A stretch of 64,000 nt of DNA from Clostridiaceae bacterium (GCA_910575585.1 CAJTGF010000014.1:1-64000); one strand, 5' to 3'. Shown: positions 16,258-25,394, numbered from the stretch's first letter. Made by a program: numbers and translations. Notes: generated from the sequence alone by a model not told the origin.

Positions 16258-16263
16258 CCTTTG

Positions 16264-19191
16264 TCAATTCTGTGATTCCGGCCTCTGCTTATCCGCGTCC
16301 CGGGTCTTAATGGCCTCTTTCAGCCTCTTGATCTCCCCCGGATAATGCTCCGTCACCGCCAGTCTCCCAGCCATCTCCATAAACTCCAGCGCCTTCTCCA
16401 GTTCCCCTTTTTGCTCCTGGATCTTGGCCAGATCCTCATACGCCTCATAGCAGAACGGGCAGCTGCAGGTAAACACCCGCTCCTGCAGCGCGATGGCTTT
16501 TTTCGCCATCTCCTCTGCCTCCTTATGTCTGCCCAGGTGGGCCAGCACATCCGCCATGCCCTCATAATTGCAGCAGTCCTTGGGATCTTCCTCCACATCT
16601 TTTTGGTAATTTGCCAGGGACTTCTCATAGCAGGCAAACGCCTCATCCTTCCGCCCCAGAGCTTCGTACGTCTCCCCCAGCTTCATAAACCCGTATGTAC
16701 TGTCCGGCGCCAGCTCTGCCGCCTTCTCCAGATAGATCAACGCCCTCTCCATATCCTTCTTCTCATTGGCCAGAAACTTTCCCATCAGCCGCCACGCCCT
16801 GGCGTTCTTGGGCTCATGGTCCACGGACTTCTGATAAAACTCCTCAGCCTTGTCAAAATCCTTGGCCCGCTCGTAGGTCATGGCGATCTCCCGGTAAGCC
16901 CTTCCGGTCTGGGACGGTTTCGCCTCCATGTACCGATTCAGGCATTTTACCGCCTTGTCAAATTCCTTGATCCTCACCAGCACATCCGAGTACAACAGCA
17001 AAAGGCTCCCGTCCTCCGGCCACTTTTTCAGGCCCTCCTCCAATCGGCTGACAGCCTCGTCGTTCCTGTGGAGCCGTTTCAAAAGACGGCACAAATCCCT
17101 GGAAGCCTGGAGATGCCCCAGTTCCATGCCTCCCTCGTAGGCAGTCACCGCCTGATCCCACTTGCCCTGCTTTTGCAGCACATCGCCCAGGCCATCCCAG
17201 GCCAGACCGTAATCCGCCTGCTTGCCAATGGAAGCCTTAAACCGCTGTTCCGCCTCCTCAAACAGATCCAGATTCTCCAAAGCCCGCCCAATGCGGTAAT
17301 CCATAAAATACGATTCAAACCCATCCTGCTCCAGCCGGGCATACACGTCCAGCTCCTCCTGAAACCGGTCCAGATCCCGAAGACAATCCGCCTTCATGTA
17401 CAGCCTTCTCGGCGTACACCGCTTCTCAATGGCCTCCTGGATCCACTTTAAAGCCTCTCCGGGCTCATCCATATCATAGAACAAAGACGAATACTCCTCG
17501 CACACCACATCCGCCCCGTCCGTCCTGTCATACAGCTCTCCCAGAACCTGCTTCGCATCATCAAACTCCTCCAGGCAGCGTAAAGCTTTGGCATAGTAAA
17601 ACACCACCGAAGCCGGCCGGTATCCCTGGTCTATCACCTGTTTAGCCCGCTCCCGCGCCTGTTCATACTCCTCCAGATCCAAAAGAAGCTCCAGCCACAG
17701 ACCAAAAGCGTCCCCGTGGAATTCCACGGCCAAAGCCTTTTCGCACATCCGGGCTGCCTCCCGCTTTTTGCCGTCCTCCTCCAAAAGCTTCGCCTGTCTG
17801 AAATAGATCTCCCCGTTTTCCGTAAACGTATCCGCCGCCAGTCCGTAGATCTCCAGCGCCTTGGCCCGGTTGCCTACAAGCCCGTACTCCTCTGCCAGAT
17901 CCATGTACAATCGTAAAGGCCGTTCCTCCGGCTTATACCCGTCCCAGATCTTCTCCCGATAAGAAAGGGCGGCCTCAAAATCCTCCAGCCCATGGCAGCT
18001 TCCCGCCATGAGCATCAGCCAGGCCATGAACCTTTCTTCCTCCGGCTCATACTCCTCCAGAAGCTGCCGGACCTTATCATACCTGTTTCCCGTCCAGCAG
18101 ACGCTTGCCAGGACCCACACATCCTCAACGCCCTGTTCCTCCATCTGTCTTGACAGAGCGTCCGCCGTCTCCTCCATTTCTTTTTGCAAATATTCCCATC
18201 CGTCGCTGTATTCATAGGCCCTTCGAAACGCCTGCAGAGCCTCCTCCAAACGCTCCTGCTTTCGCAAAAAGGCCCCGCCGATCTGCCAAAACCCCGGGTT
18301 CTTTGGGTCCTCCTCCACCAGGCCCGCAACGATCCCCTCCAGATCCTCAGCCTCCGCAGGCATCTCTGGAAGATCCAGAGCCGCCCTCACATACCAGTAC
18401 CTGGAGCCTTTATTTTCCCCGTCCGTCTCATAAAGCTGCCGCGCCATCTCCCAGACCTGCTCCTCCATGCCTCTTATCATGGAAAGATGGCTTATTTTCA
18501 GAATCGTCAGATCCGGGTGCTCCACGCCCATGGCCTCCGCCACGTCAAGGGCCTTCTCCACCCTGTCCCTGTCTTTCTCGCCTATGGCTGTCCGCAGCTC
18601 AAAATAAGCTTCAAAAAACGCGTCGTAGTCAAAATCATCCCTTAAAGGCGTCTTATCATACCGGAAGCTGTCTTCCTCCTCGATCCTGTCCATAAGATAG
18701 CGGACAAACCCTTCGGGGAAATGTTCGCTTAACTCCTCCCTGGCCTCGGTCCACCCAAACACCTGGTCCATGACCACAAAACAGCTGTGAGGAATATGGA
18801 AATGCTTGATCAAAAATCCAATCAGCGCCCATCCTGCCTCTTTCTGGGTCTCCAGATCCTGGCACACGCCTAAGGACAATAGCTCCTTCCACTGCTCCGG
18901 CATGATCCGCTTCTCATAATCCCGGTAGACCTCCTGGACCTGCCTTAAAAACAGGCGGATCTCCCGGCTGTCCATCATGTCCGTCTCTTTGACCCCTTCT
19001 GGCTCCTCCTCCCGCTCCATGTCAGAAGCCTCTCTCATAGCCTCCTCCATGGCAGACCTAAGGAGCTGAAACCCCTTAGGGTCCTCTTCCGGATGGACCC
19101 CTGGCAGCTTCTTTAGATACGCCTCCCGGATAGCCTCCCTGTCTCCCGTCTTCTCAAGCCCCAAAACCTCCCAACAGCTCATCTTCCCCAT
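16264..19191 (-). CDS. Large TPR protein with a degenerate N-terminal J-like domain
   Basis: A 975-residue soluble protein. The first 50 residues (CWEVLGLEKTGDREAIREAYLKKLPGVHPEEDPKGF) look like a DnaJ domain helix pair, but the HPD tripeptide that stimulates DnaK is replaced by HPEED. From about residue 250 to the end there are many tetratricopeptide units (for example DYGLAWDGLGDVLQKQGKWDQAV, YRIGRALENLDLFEEAEQRF), so a protein-scaffold role is likely. No signal peptide or membrane segment. It is placed downstream of truA on the same strand with a 28-bp gap, so it may be co-transcribed with the ecf-truA operon. Partner unknown. Confidence 0.8.
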   Translation of the reverse strand: MGKMSCWEVLGLEKTGDREAIREAYLKKLPGVHPEEDPKGFQLLRSAMEEAMREASDMEREEEPEGVKETDMMDSREIRLFLRQVQEVYRDYEKRIMPEQWKELLSLGVCQDLETQKEAGWALIGFLIKHFHIPHSCFVVMDQVFGWTEAREELSEHFPEGFVRYLMDRIEEEDSFRYDKTPLRDDFDYDAFFEAYFELRTAIGEKDRDRVEKALDVAEAMGVEHPDLTILKISHLSMIRGMEEQVWEMARQLYETDGENKGSRYWYVRAALDLPEMPAEAEDLEGIVAGLVEEDPKNPGFWQIGGAFLRKQERLEEALQAFRRAYEYSDGWEYLQKEMEETADALSRQMEEQGVEDVWVLASVCWTGNRYDKVRQLLEEYEPEEERFMAWLMLMAGSCHGLEDFEAALSYREKIWDGYKPEERPLRLYMDLAEEYGLVGNRAKALEIYGLAADTFTENGEIYFRQAKLLEEDGKKREAARMCEKALAVEFHGDAFGLWLELLLDLEEYEQARERAKQVIDQGYRPASVVFYYAKALRCLEEFDDAKQVLGELYDRTDGADVVCEEYSSLFYDMDEPGEALKWIQEAIEKRCTPRRLYMKADCLRDLDRFQEELDVYARLEQDGFESYFMDYRIGRALENLDLFEEAEQRFKASIGKQADYGLAWDGLGDVLQKQGKWDQAVTAYEGGMELGHLQASRDLCRLLKRLHRNDEAVSRLEEGLKKWPEDGSLLLLYSDVLVRIKEFDKAVKCLNRYMEAKPSQTGRAYREIAMTYERAKDFDKAEEFYQKSVDHEPKNARAWRLMGKFLANEKKDMERALIYLEKAAELAPDSTYGFMKLGETYEALGRKDEAFACYEKSLANYQKDVEEDPKDCCNYEGMADVLAHLGRHKEAEEMAKKAIALQERVFTCSCPFCYEAYEDLAKIQEQKGELEKALEFMEMAGRLAVTEHYPGEIKRLKEAIKTRDADKQRPESQN

Positions 19192-19219
19192 TTCCGTTTT
19201 CCCCTCTCTTTCTTTTCGA

Positions 19220-20728
19220 TCATGTTTCTGCTCGTTCGTCTTTTGTCACATACCACCTGGAGATCATGCCCTCATTTTCAAAACCTGTCTTTCGATACAG
19301 GGAAATGGCCGCAGTATTGATGCTTGCCACGGTCAAGGATAAAGACTCCTTCCCCATTTTGACCGCTGCCATCTCTGTCCGCTCCAAAATCTCTCTGGCC
19401 AGCCCCCGTCCGCGGTATTCCTTAAGAACCCCCAGACTGTCGATCTCCAATTCTCCTTCCTTATCCACCAATATTACGAATCCCACGTCCTTATCCCGGA
19501 TCTTTATGAGAAACAGCTGCCATCTGCTGTTGACCAGATATTCCCTTGCCTCTTTCTCCGTCAGGGTAGCCGAGTTAGGGACCGCGTAAAACACTTGGTT
19601 GTAAATGCTGCAAAACGAGGAGGTCTGCCAAATACTCACCTTCTCCCACACTCCCTGGAATGCCTGCCCCTCAGACATATCCTCCCCTGTGTCTCCCTTT
19701 GACAAAGAGATTTTTTTTCTCATAGCCAGCATGTCATATCCGTAAGAAAACCGATAATACCCGTAATCCTTTCCGGGAACGATCCGTTTATCGTCCTCTT
19801 TATCGCACACATACACCTGCCTTGCCCCATTGCGCACCGCCTGATGGGTCACTCGTGCCAGAAGCCCTTCAAAATCATCCTCCCTGCACCGATTAATAAA
19901 AAGATACGCTTTCCCCTTTTGCAAGATCTCGGTCTGGATCAGCTGATATTCCCAGTCCTTGTTTTTTCCTATGATCTTTTTCTTTAATTCCGTCTCATAC
20001 TCCATGTTTATAAGCGTCAATCCTCTGGCCGGAGCCGTAGGCCCTGCCGCTTTCCGGTTCCTGGCCGCCAGGATCTCTTTCACGTGTTCCGGCGGGTACA
20101 CACCCATGCCAACCTTCATCAGCGTCCCCGCAATGATCCGCACCATATTGTAAAGAAATCCGCTGCCCTTTACCGTAATGGTGATCATATCATGCTCTTT
20201 CACCACGTCGGCCCTGTAGATGGTCCGCACCGTGTCCTCCGCCTGTCCTCTTGTGGTGCAGAAACTTTTGAAATCATGCTCCCCCACCAGGTAAGAAGCC
20301 GCCTTCCTCATGTGATGCTCATTTAATGGGAAATAACAGAAATGGGAGTACAGCCGCAGAGTGGGCATATCAATCTTTCGGTTCAGAATCCGATACTCAT
20401 AAGTCTTAACACAGTTCTGCTTCCTGGGATGCCAGTCAAGAGGCACCTCCTGGGAAGAAAGCACCCGGATATCCTCCGGCAGCCGCTGGTTTAAAGCAAA
20501 ACAGATCTTGTCTGCCGGCATCCGATTCTCTGTGTCAAACACCGCCACATTCCCCTCCGCATGGACGCCCGAGTCCGTCCTGCTGGCCCCGATCACTGCC
20601 ACCGGCTCCTTCAAAAGTTCTGTCAATCTTTGATTCAGCACCTCCTCAATGGTGATCCCGTTAGACTGCAGCTGCCAGCCGCAGTAATTGGTCCCGTCGT
20701 AGGCCAGGACCATCTTCACTCGTTTCAT
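19220..20728 (-). CDS. truA: tRNA pseudouridine(38-40) synthase TruA fused to a GNAT acetyltransferase
   Basis: A 502-residue two-domain protein. Residues 1-about 250 are TruA, which makes pseudouridine in the tRNA anticodon arm: MVLAYDGTNYCGWQ, the catalytic GASRTDSGVHAEGNV (D52) and KGSGFLYNMVRIIAGTL. Residues about 265-502 are a GNAT-type domain with the acetyl-CoA loop SLGVLKEYRGRGLAREILE and a C-terminal NTAAISLYRKTGFENEG. TruA alone is usually near 245 residues. A TTG nine codons upstream could extend the frame, but the ATG with GGAGG upstream is preferred. No stop or frameshift separates the domains. The acetylation target is unknown. Confidence 0.9.
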   Translation of the reverse strand: MKRVKMVLAYDGTNYCGWQLQSNGITIEEVLNQRLTELLKEPVAVIGASRTDSGVHAEGNVAVFDTENRMPADKICFALNQRLPEDIRVLSSQEVPLDWHPRKQNCVKTYEYRILNRKIDMPTLRLYSHFCYFPLNEHHMRKAASYLVGEHDFKSFCTTRGQAEDTVRTIYRADVVKEHDMITITVKGSGFLYNMVRIIAGTLMKVGMGVYPPEHVKEILAARNRKAAGPTAPARGLTLINMEYETELKKKIIGKNKDWEYQLIQTEILQKGKAYLFINRCREDDFEGLLARVTHQAVRNGARQVYVCDKEDDKRIVPGKDYGYYRFSYGYDMLAMRKKISLSKGDTGEDMSEGQAFQGVWEKVSIWQTSSFCSIYNQVFYAVPNSATLTEKEAREYLVNSRWQLFLIKIRDKDVGFVILVDKEGELEIDSLGVLKEYRGRGLAREILERTEMAAVKMGKESLSLTVASINTAAISLYRKTGFENEGMISRWYVTKDERAET

Positions 20729-20744
20729 AACTACCTCTTCCTCC

Positions 20745-21545
20745 CTACAATGCAACCCTTAGTCCTGCCATCACCGCCAAATAGATCCCGCAAAACCCAT
20801 AGGCCAGACGGTCCCTCCGATCATACCGCAGCGGCTTCATTTTCGTCCTTCCCTCTCCGCCCCGGTAGCATCTGGCCTCCATGGCCATGGCCAGATCCGT
20901 AGCCCGGCGGAACGCGGAAATAAACAGGGGTACTAAAAGCGGCACCATGCTTTTCGCCTTCTGGATCAGGTTCCCGCTGTCAAAATCCGCTCCCCTGGCC
21001 ATCTGGGCTTTCATAATCTTGTCCGTCTCCTCCACCAGAATAGGGATAAACCGCAGAGCAATGGACATCATCATGGAGATCTCATGAACCGGAACCTTTA
21101 CTGCCTTCAAGAATCCCAGGCTTTTCTCCATACCGTCCGTCAGCTGGTTCGGTGTTGTTGTCAGCGTCATAATTGACGACCCGATCACCAGGTAGATCAG
21201 CCTCAAGCCCATAAAACAGGACATCCGAAGCCCCTCCCTGGTAACTTTTAAAAATCCCAGGCGGAACAACACCTGTCCGTCTGTGAGAAACAGATTAAAG
21301 CTGACGCTGATGAGCAATATCACCATAACCGCTTTCAGCCCCCGGATAATAAACGAAAAAGGCACCTTGGACAGCCTGACCGCCAGCGCCAAAAACCCTG
21401 TGGCCACCACATAGGCCCCAATGTGGTCCGCCAAAAACAGGGATATGATAAACGCCATGGTCCCAAACAGCTTAGTCCTTGGGTCCATGCGGTGGATCAC
21501 CGAATCCACGGGATAAAACTGTCCCAAAGTAATATCTCTGATCAT
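20745..21545 (-). CDS. ecfT: ECF transporter transmembrane component EcfT
   Basis: A 266-residue membrane protein that couples the two ECF ATPases to exchangeable substrate-binding S components for vitamins. Hydrophobic segments fill residues about 30-125, and the cytoplasmic coupling helices carry the two conserved Ala-Arg motifs (QMARGADF and EARCYRGG). GGAGGAG lies just before the chosen ATG; a frame 14 codons longer overlaps ecfA2. No S component is encoded nearby, which fits a group II (shared module) system. Located 16 bp from truA. Confidence 0.93.
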   Translation of the reverse strand: MIRDITLGQFYPVDSVIHRMDPRTKLFGTMAFIISLFLADHIGAYVVATGFLALAVRLSKVPFSFIIRGLKAVMVILLISVSFNLFLTDGQVLFRLGFLKVTREGLRMSCFMGLRLIYLVIGSSIMTLTTTPNQLTDGMEKSLGFLKAVKVPVHEISMMMSIALRFIPILVEETDKIMKAQMARGADFDSGNLIQKAKSMVPLLVPLFISAFRRATDLAMAMEARCYRGGEGRTKMKPLRYDRRDRLAYGFCGIYLAVMAGLRVAL

Positions 21546-21570
21546 AAATCTCCTCCAATAACGCCGCTTT

Positions 21571-22437
21571 TCACAGACATGCCCCAAGGGGGCTTCCTAA
21601 AAGCCCCAGGACAGCCTCTTTGGCTTCTTCCACCGTAGTGATCCCCTCATCAAGGGGAACACCCCGCTCTTTCAATTCGTGGACAATATAGGTGACCTGG
21701 GGGGCGGCAAGCCCTATGGCCTCCAACTCCCTGTAATGCTCAAACACCTCCCTGGGCGTCCCGTCAAACACTTTTTCCCCGTGACTCATGACCATAAGCC
21801 GGTCCGCGTACCTGGCAATGTCCTCCATGCTGTGGGATACCAGGACAATGCTCATGCCACGCTCCTTGTGCAGCTGGCGGATCTCCTCCAAAATCTCGTC
21901 CCGGCCCTTAGGGTCCAGCCCTGCCGTAGGCTCATCCAATATCAGCACCTTCGGGTCCATGGCCAGGACTCCCGCAATGGCCACCCGCCGCTTCTGTCCA
22001 CCCGACAGCTCAAACGGCGACTGGTCCCAGTACTTTTCCTTTAGCCCCACCTGCTTCAATGCCTCCCTGGCCCTCTGATCCACCTCTTCTTTGGCAAGCC
22101 CCAGGTTCCTCGGCCCGTAGCACACATCGGAAAATACATCCACCTCAAACAGCTGATGTTCCGGATACTGAAACACCAGCCCCACCTTGGACCGCAGTTC
22201 CTTTAAGCTGAACCCCTCACTGTATATATCCGTCCCGTCATAATAAACAGTCCCGCCCGCAGGCTTTATCAGCCCGTTCAGGTGCTGGATCAGCGTAGAC
22301 TTCCCGGACCCGGTGTGGCCGATCAGCCCCACAAACTGTCCGTCCGGGATCTCAAAGCTGACATCTTTCAGCGCATACTGCTCAAGGGCCGTGCCGGCCC
22401 CGTAAACATAAGTCAAATTTTCCGCTCTAATCGACAT
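21571..22437 (-). CDS. ecfA2: ECF transporter ATP-binding protein EcfA2
   Basis: A 288-residue ABC ATPase. Walker A GHTGSGKST is at 40-48, Q-loop VFQYPEHQLF, signature LSGGQKRRVA, Walker B VLILDEPTAGLDP and switch histidine SHSMED. It forms a heterodimer with EcfA1 that binds EcfT. Gene order ecfA1-ecfA2-ecfT-truA is the standard one in Firmicutes. The C-terminal extension after about residue 230 (APQVTYIVHELKERG) is typical of EcfA proteins. Confidence 0.94.
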   Translation of the reverse strand: MSIRAENLTYVYGAGTALEQYALKDVSFEIPDGQFVGLIGHTGSGKSTLIQHLNGLIKPAGGTVYYDGTDIYSEGFSLKELRSKVGLVFQYPEHQLFEVDVFSDVCYGPRNLGLAKEEVDQRAREALKQVGLKEKYWDQSPFELSGGQKRRVAIAGVLAMDPKVLILDEPTAGLDPKGRDEILEEIRQLHKERGMSIVLVSHSMEDIARYADRLMVMSHGEKVFDGTPREVFEHYRELEAIGLAAPQVTYIVHELKERGVPLDEGITTVEEAKEAVLGLLGSPLGACL

Positions 22438-22481
22438 GACGCTCTCCTAAACTTCCTGCAATCCACCAATCGTTTCATCCA

Positions 22482-23375
22482 TCAGGACAAATCTCCCATG
22501 CGGATCGTCCCTGGAAAACGCTCCTGAAACATGGGCAATAGATGCTCCATCAGTTCCTCCTGGCGCAAGATCCCCGCCGGAATGTCTAATCCCGCCTTTC
22601 GCAGCTCCCATGCCAGCTCCGTCACCTGGGGAACATCCAGACGGTAAGACTTTAACCGCTCCACATCGGAGAAGATCTCCCTGGGCGTCCCGTCCATGAC
22701 CAGCTTTCCGTCATCCATCACGATCACCCGGTCCGCCGAGATCACTTCCTCCATATAGTGGGTGATCAAAAGCACCGTGATCCCCTCCTTTTGATTCAGT
22801 TCCCGCACCGTCCTAATCACTTCCCTGCGCCCATTGGGGTCCAGCATGGCTGTAGGCTCGTCCAGCACAATGCACTCCGGCCTCATGGCCATGACCCCGG
22901 CGATGGCCACCCTCTGTTTCTGCCCTCCTGACAGCTTATTGGGCGACTTATACCGGTAAGCCGTCATGCCCACAGCCTCCAGACTCTCATCCACCCGACG
23001 CCAGATCTCATCCGTAGGCAGCCCGATATTCTCCGGTCCGAATCCCACATCCTCCTCAACCACGTTGCCGATGATCTGGTTATCCGGATTCTGGAACACC
23101 ATACCGGCCCGCTTGCGGATCTCCCACACCGACTCCTCGTCGGCCGTATCCATACCGGAAACCCACACCGTACCTTCGGTGGGAGTCAGGATCCCGTTGA
23201 TATGCTTGGCAAAAGTAGACTTCCCGGACCCGTTGTGTCCCAAAACAGCCACAAAACTTCCCTTCTCAATATCCACATCCAGGTTGTCAATGGCCCGGTC
23301 CACCTCCTCGATATTCTCATTCTCGTCTCTTCTTATATAATCAAATACCAATTTACTTGCTTTTATGATTCCCAT
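22482..23375 (-). CDS. ecfA1: ECF transporter ATP-binding protein EcfA1
   Basis: A 297-residue ABC ATPase with Walker [10 protein letters not shown] at 46-54, Q-loop [11 protein letters not shown], signature [10 protein letters not shown] and Walker [14 protein letters not shown]. It is the first gene of the ecfA1-ecfA2-ecfT-truA operon and pairs with EcfA2. In many relatives rplQ lies directly upstream; here 3.7 kb of accessory DNA separates them and the operon has its own promoter. Confidence 0.94.
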   Translation of the reverse strand: MGIIKASKLVFDYIRRDENENIEEVDRAIDNLDVDIEKGSFVAVLGHNGSGKSTFAKHINGILTPTEGTVWVSGMDTADEESVWEIRKRAGMVFQNPDNQIIGNVVEEDVGFGPENIGLPTDEIWRRVDESLEAVGMTAYRYKSPNKLSGGQKQRVAIAGVMAMRPECIVLDEPTAMLDPNGRREVIRTVRELNQKEGITVLLITHYMEEVISADRVIVMDDGKLVMDGTPREIFSDVERLKSYRLDVPQVTELAWELRKAGLDIPAGILRQEELMEHLLPMFQERFPGTIRMGDLS

Positions 23376-23412
23376 AGTTGGCCTTTCTCTTCTATGCTCC
23401 GTATGTTTTTCA

Positions 23413-23441
23413 ATTTTAGTTTAATTCAGAATAATAGTCAA
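23413..23441 (-). promoter_or_regulatory. Promoter of the ecfA1-ecfA2-ecfT-truA operon
   Basis: On the minus strand TTGACT, a 17-bp spacer and TAAAAT, about 40 bp before the ecfA1 start. Confidence 0.75.
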
Positions 23442-23919
23442 GCATATTCACTGGTCTTATCAGAAATTATTGCTGTTAGCTGAGGCGGCGTAGTGGCAGG
23501 CCGTAGAGAGAGGCGGCTTAAGTTCTGCTTGCTTAAATTGTTTTCTGCATGGAAAGGTATTGGCACAATTTGGTAGGAAATACATGATTCCTATGTGATC
23601 TCGTCTGTCACATTCTCTCTGCTTGCTGCGAAATATGCTCTTACCCACAATTGCCGCCCAAAAAAATTCCTTATACAGCTCCTTATATTCCATCTACACG
23701 TTTCGCCAACACCGGCTTTCGGTATTATGTTATCCACGCAATATGACACTTTATATCATACATATAATACGCTGTTTTTCTTCCTTCTAGACTTTCAGGT
23801 ATGGGGTTAACTGAAAGTTTTCGCCTAGTACTACAGCGAACACCATCTGCTTTGTATTTTCCTAACCCGGATAAACCGGAACTTTAAATTCGTTATGTTG
23901 CTGTTTAGTTGAGTGAGCA
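23442..23919. other. Non-coding stretch between ecfA1 and the inverted element
   Basis: No supported gene. At 23481-23502 the string GAGGCGGCGTAGTGGCAGGCC resembles the terminal motif of the structured units to the right (AAGGCGaaGTTGTGGTGGGCC), also preceded by TTGCTGTTAG as the left unit is preceded by TTGCTGTTTAG. This may be a decayed third copy. Nothing else was recognised. Confidence 0.3.
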
Positions 23920-24155
23920 AAGGCGGGGATTGTCGTGAGGCCAGTCAGAGGAGAGCTGTCCCGTCCGGGTTCAGATATGCCGAACATTCCGATGAGCCCA
24001 AAGCGGAAATCAGTCGGGTATCAGCCCTCCTGATTTCCTGGTCTCATCTCCATGGCATAGATTCACCCGGACGGGACAGCTCTCCTCTGCCTGGCAAAAC
24101 CAGAATTCGCTGGCTAAGGTTTGCTCACTTAAGGTGGTTTCGGTAGGGGACGCTG
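23920..24155 (-). repeat. Structured unit A of a large inverted-repeat element (candidate RNA or DNA hairpin)
   Basis: Read on the minus strand, this unit has a conserved 5' block (CGAAACCACCTTAAGTGAGC), a GCGAATTCTG block, then a very long hairpin: arms at 23941-23970 and 24065-24094 pair in 29 of 30 positions. Inside, the stem goes on with internal loops (ATGCC with GGCAT, GATGAG with CTCATC) and carries AGGAGGGC in the apical region. It ends with a GGCC...CGCCTT motif. Unit B on the other strand repeats the loops and blocks but has different stem sequence. No protein frame explains it. Its identity is unknown to me. Confidence 0.6.
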
Positions 24156-24262
24156 CCTCAACTTTGCAGCGAAAAATATAGAAGCAGGATTCGTTCCCAT
24201 AGATATTATGCACAACCTATCACCGCAGACAAAGCAGTTATCTTTTCACTACAGAGTCGAAA
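24156..24262. other. Spacer between the two inverted structured units
   Basis: 107 bp of AT-rich sequence, not repeated, flanked by 36-bp inverted repeats (24120-24155 and 24263-24298, two mismatches). It holds a CGCTGC...GCAGCG hairpin at 24151-24171 and, on the minus strand, TTGTCT with CATAAT at 16-bp spacing, a possible weak promoter towards unit A. It would be the natural place for divergent promoters. Confidence 0.4.
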
Positions 24263-24496
24263 CAGCGTTCCCTATCGAAACCACCTTAAGTGAGCAAATC
24301 CCGGCCGGCGAATTCTGCTTTTGCCCGGGAAAATCCGTCTGCTGTTCGGGTGAATATATGCCATGGAGATGAGACCATAGAAAACAGGAGGGCCTAACCC
24401 CGAGTGTTATCTGCTTTACTGGGCTCATCGGAATGTTTGGCATATCTGAACCCAGGCAGCAGACGGATTCCCCCGGGCCCACCACAACTTCGCCTT
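24263..24496 (+). repeat. Structured unit B of a large inverted-repeat element (candidate RNA or DNA hairpin)
   Basis: Plus-strand counterpart of unit A. Arms at 24324-24351 and 24450-24477 pair in 23 of 28 positions plus two G-U pairs, including a perfect 12-bp core ATCCGTCTGCTG / CAGCAGACGGAT. The core differs almost fully from the stem of unit A, whereas loop strings such as CCATGGAGATGAGACCA and TGGGCTCATCGGAATGTT are kept. This is the pattern of compensatory change in a structured molecule. Together A and B form a 577-bp near-palindrome. Confidence 0.6.
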
Positions 24497-24556
24497 AACC
24501 ATAAAACACGAAAAACTCCCAACACCATTGAGAGTTTTCCCCTATCCTATAAAAAT

Positions 24557-25333
24557 TCACCGCCCCATCCACTTCCCCGAGTCATCCAGCTGATAACCGT
24601 CAACCCATGTCCCGGCCAGCATTTTCCCGTCGCCGTCCATATAATACCACTCCCCAGGCTTTACCTCTTTCCACCCCGAAACCCTGGCGCCGTCGCTGTC
24701 AAGAAAATACCAGCTCCCTTCATAGCCCAGCCATCCCGTCACCATAACGCCGTCCTCACCAAGATAATACCACTTGTGATCAATCAGCTGCCACCCGGTC
24801 TGAACCAATCCGTTCTGGTCAAAATAATACCACTTCCCCTGAATCAGCTCCCATTGGTTTACGACAAAAGACTTATCGCTTCTTTCATATTTTTTTCCCT
24901 GACTGTAAGTTCTCCACTTCCCTTCATTCTCACCAATACCCTCTGCTTCCAGAACTTCCGAATCCTTCCAGTCCCCGGAAATATAAGCCTTCTGATCCGC
25001 CTTTGGGACTGCGCACACCGAAAAATGGTATGCATACCCGTCCTTGATATACGGACTAAAATCTGCCTTTGTGCCGCTGACGCTGAAACTGGTAACAAAC
25101 CGGTCTTCGCTCTCATACAGGCGCACCCTGTACTCCTTGGCATGGTCCACCTTTTTCCACCGCCCTATGCCTGTCTGGCTCTTATCCCAGTAAGCCTCCT
25201 GGGTGACTCCCAGCCTTTCAGCCGCCGTCGCCGGAACACACCAGCACAAGATCAACCCGAAAACAAACGCCAGAACCATCCCTCTCCTGCGCCAAAACCC
25301 ATCTGCCTGCCCCAGTTCTCTGCCAAATCTCAC
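24557..25333 (-). CDS. Secreted cell-wall-binding repeat protein
   Basis: A 258-residue exported protein starting at GTG (AAAGGAG 6 nt upstream); the same frame is open to 25384, but that ATG has no site. Residues about 12-38 are a signal peptide ending ATAA. The middle has a fibronectin-like region (KEYRVRLYESEDRF). The C-terminal 110 residues hold about five cell-wall/glucan-binding repeats with the W-YY-D-G-GW pattern (GKWYYFDQNGLVQTGWQ, HKWYYLGEDGVMVTGW, GSWYFLDSDGARVSGW). Such repeats bind choline or glucan polymers at the surface. No enzymatic domain was seen. It is a likely partner of the similar gene upstream. Confidence 0.82.
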   Translation of the reverse strand: MRFGRELGQADGFWRRRGMVLAFVFGLILCWCVPATAAERLGVTQEAYWDKSQTGIGRWKKVDHAKEYRVRLYESEDRFVTSFSVSGTKADFSPYIKDGYAYHFSVCAVPKADQKAYISGDWKDSEVLEAEGIGENEGKWRTYSQGKKYERSDKSFVVNQWELIQGKWYYFDQNGLVQTGWQLIDHKWYYLGEDGVMVTGWLGYEGSWYFLDSDGARVSGWKEVKPGEWYYMDGDGKMLAGTWVDGYQLDDSGKWMGR

Positions 25334-25394
25334 ACCAAACGCTCCTTTCTGCTCTCTCACTTCTGCTGCGGCATCAATCCCCATAAACTGCCGC

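Noticed and set aside
18105-18695. Proline-rich 196-residue plus-strand frame
   Set aside because: It lies antisense inside the TPR gene, has no ribosome binding site and its composition is the complement of Glu/Leu-rich TPR codons.
23970-24065. Hammerhead ribozyme in the structured unit
   Set aside because: The CCGATGAG string lacks the CTGATGA core and the matching GAAA and cleavage site are not arranged as required.
23920-24496. Cobalamin or other known riboswitch
   Set aside because: The conserved boxes of the classes I know are absent, and the inverted duplicate does not lead into a coding region on either side.
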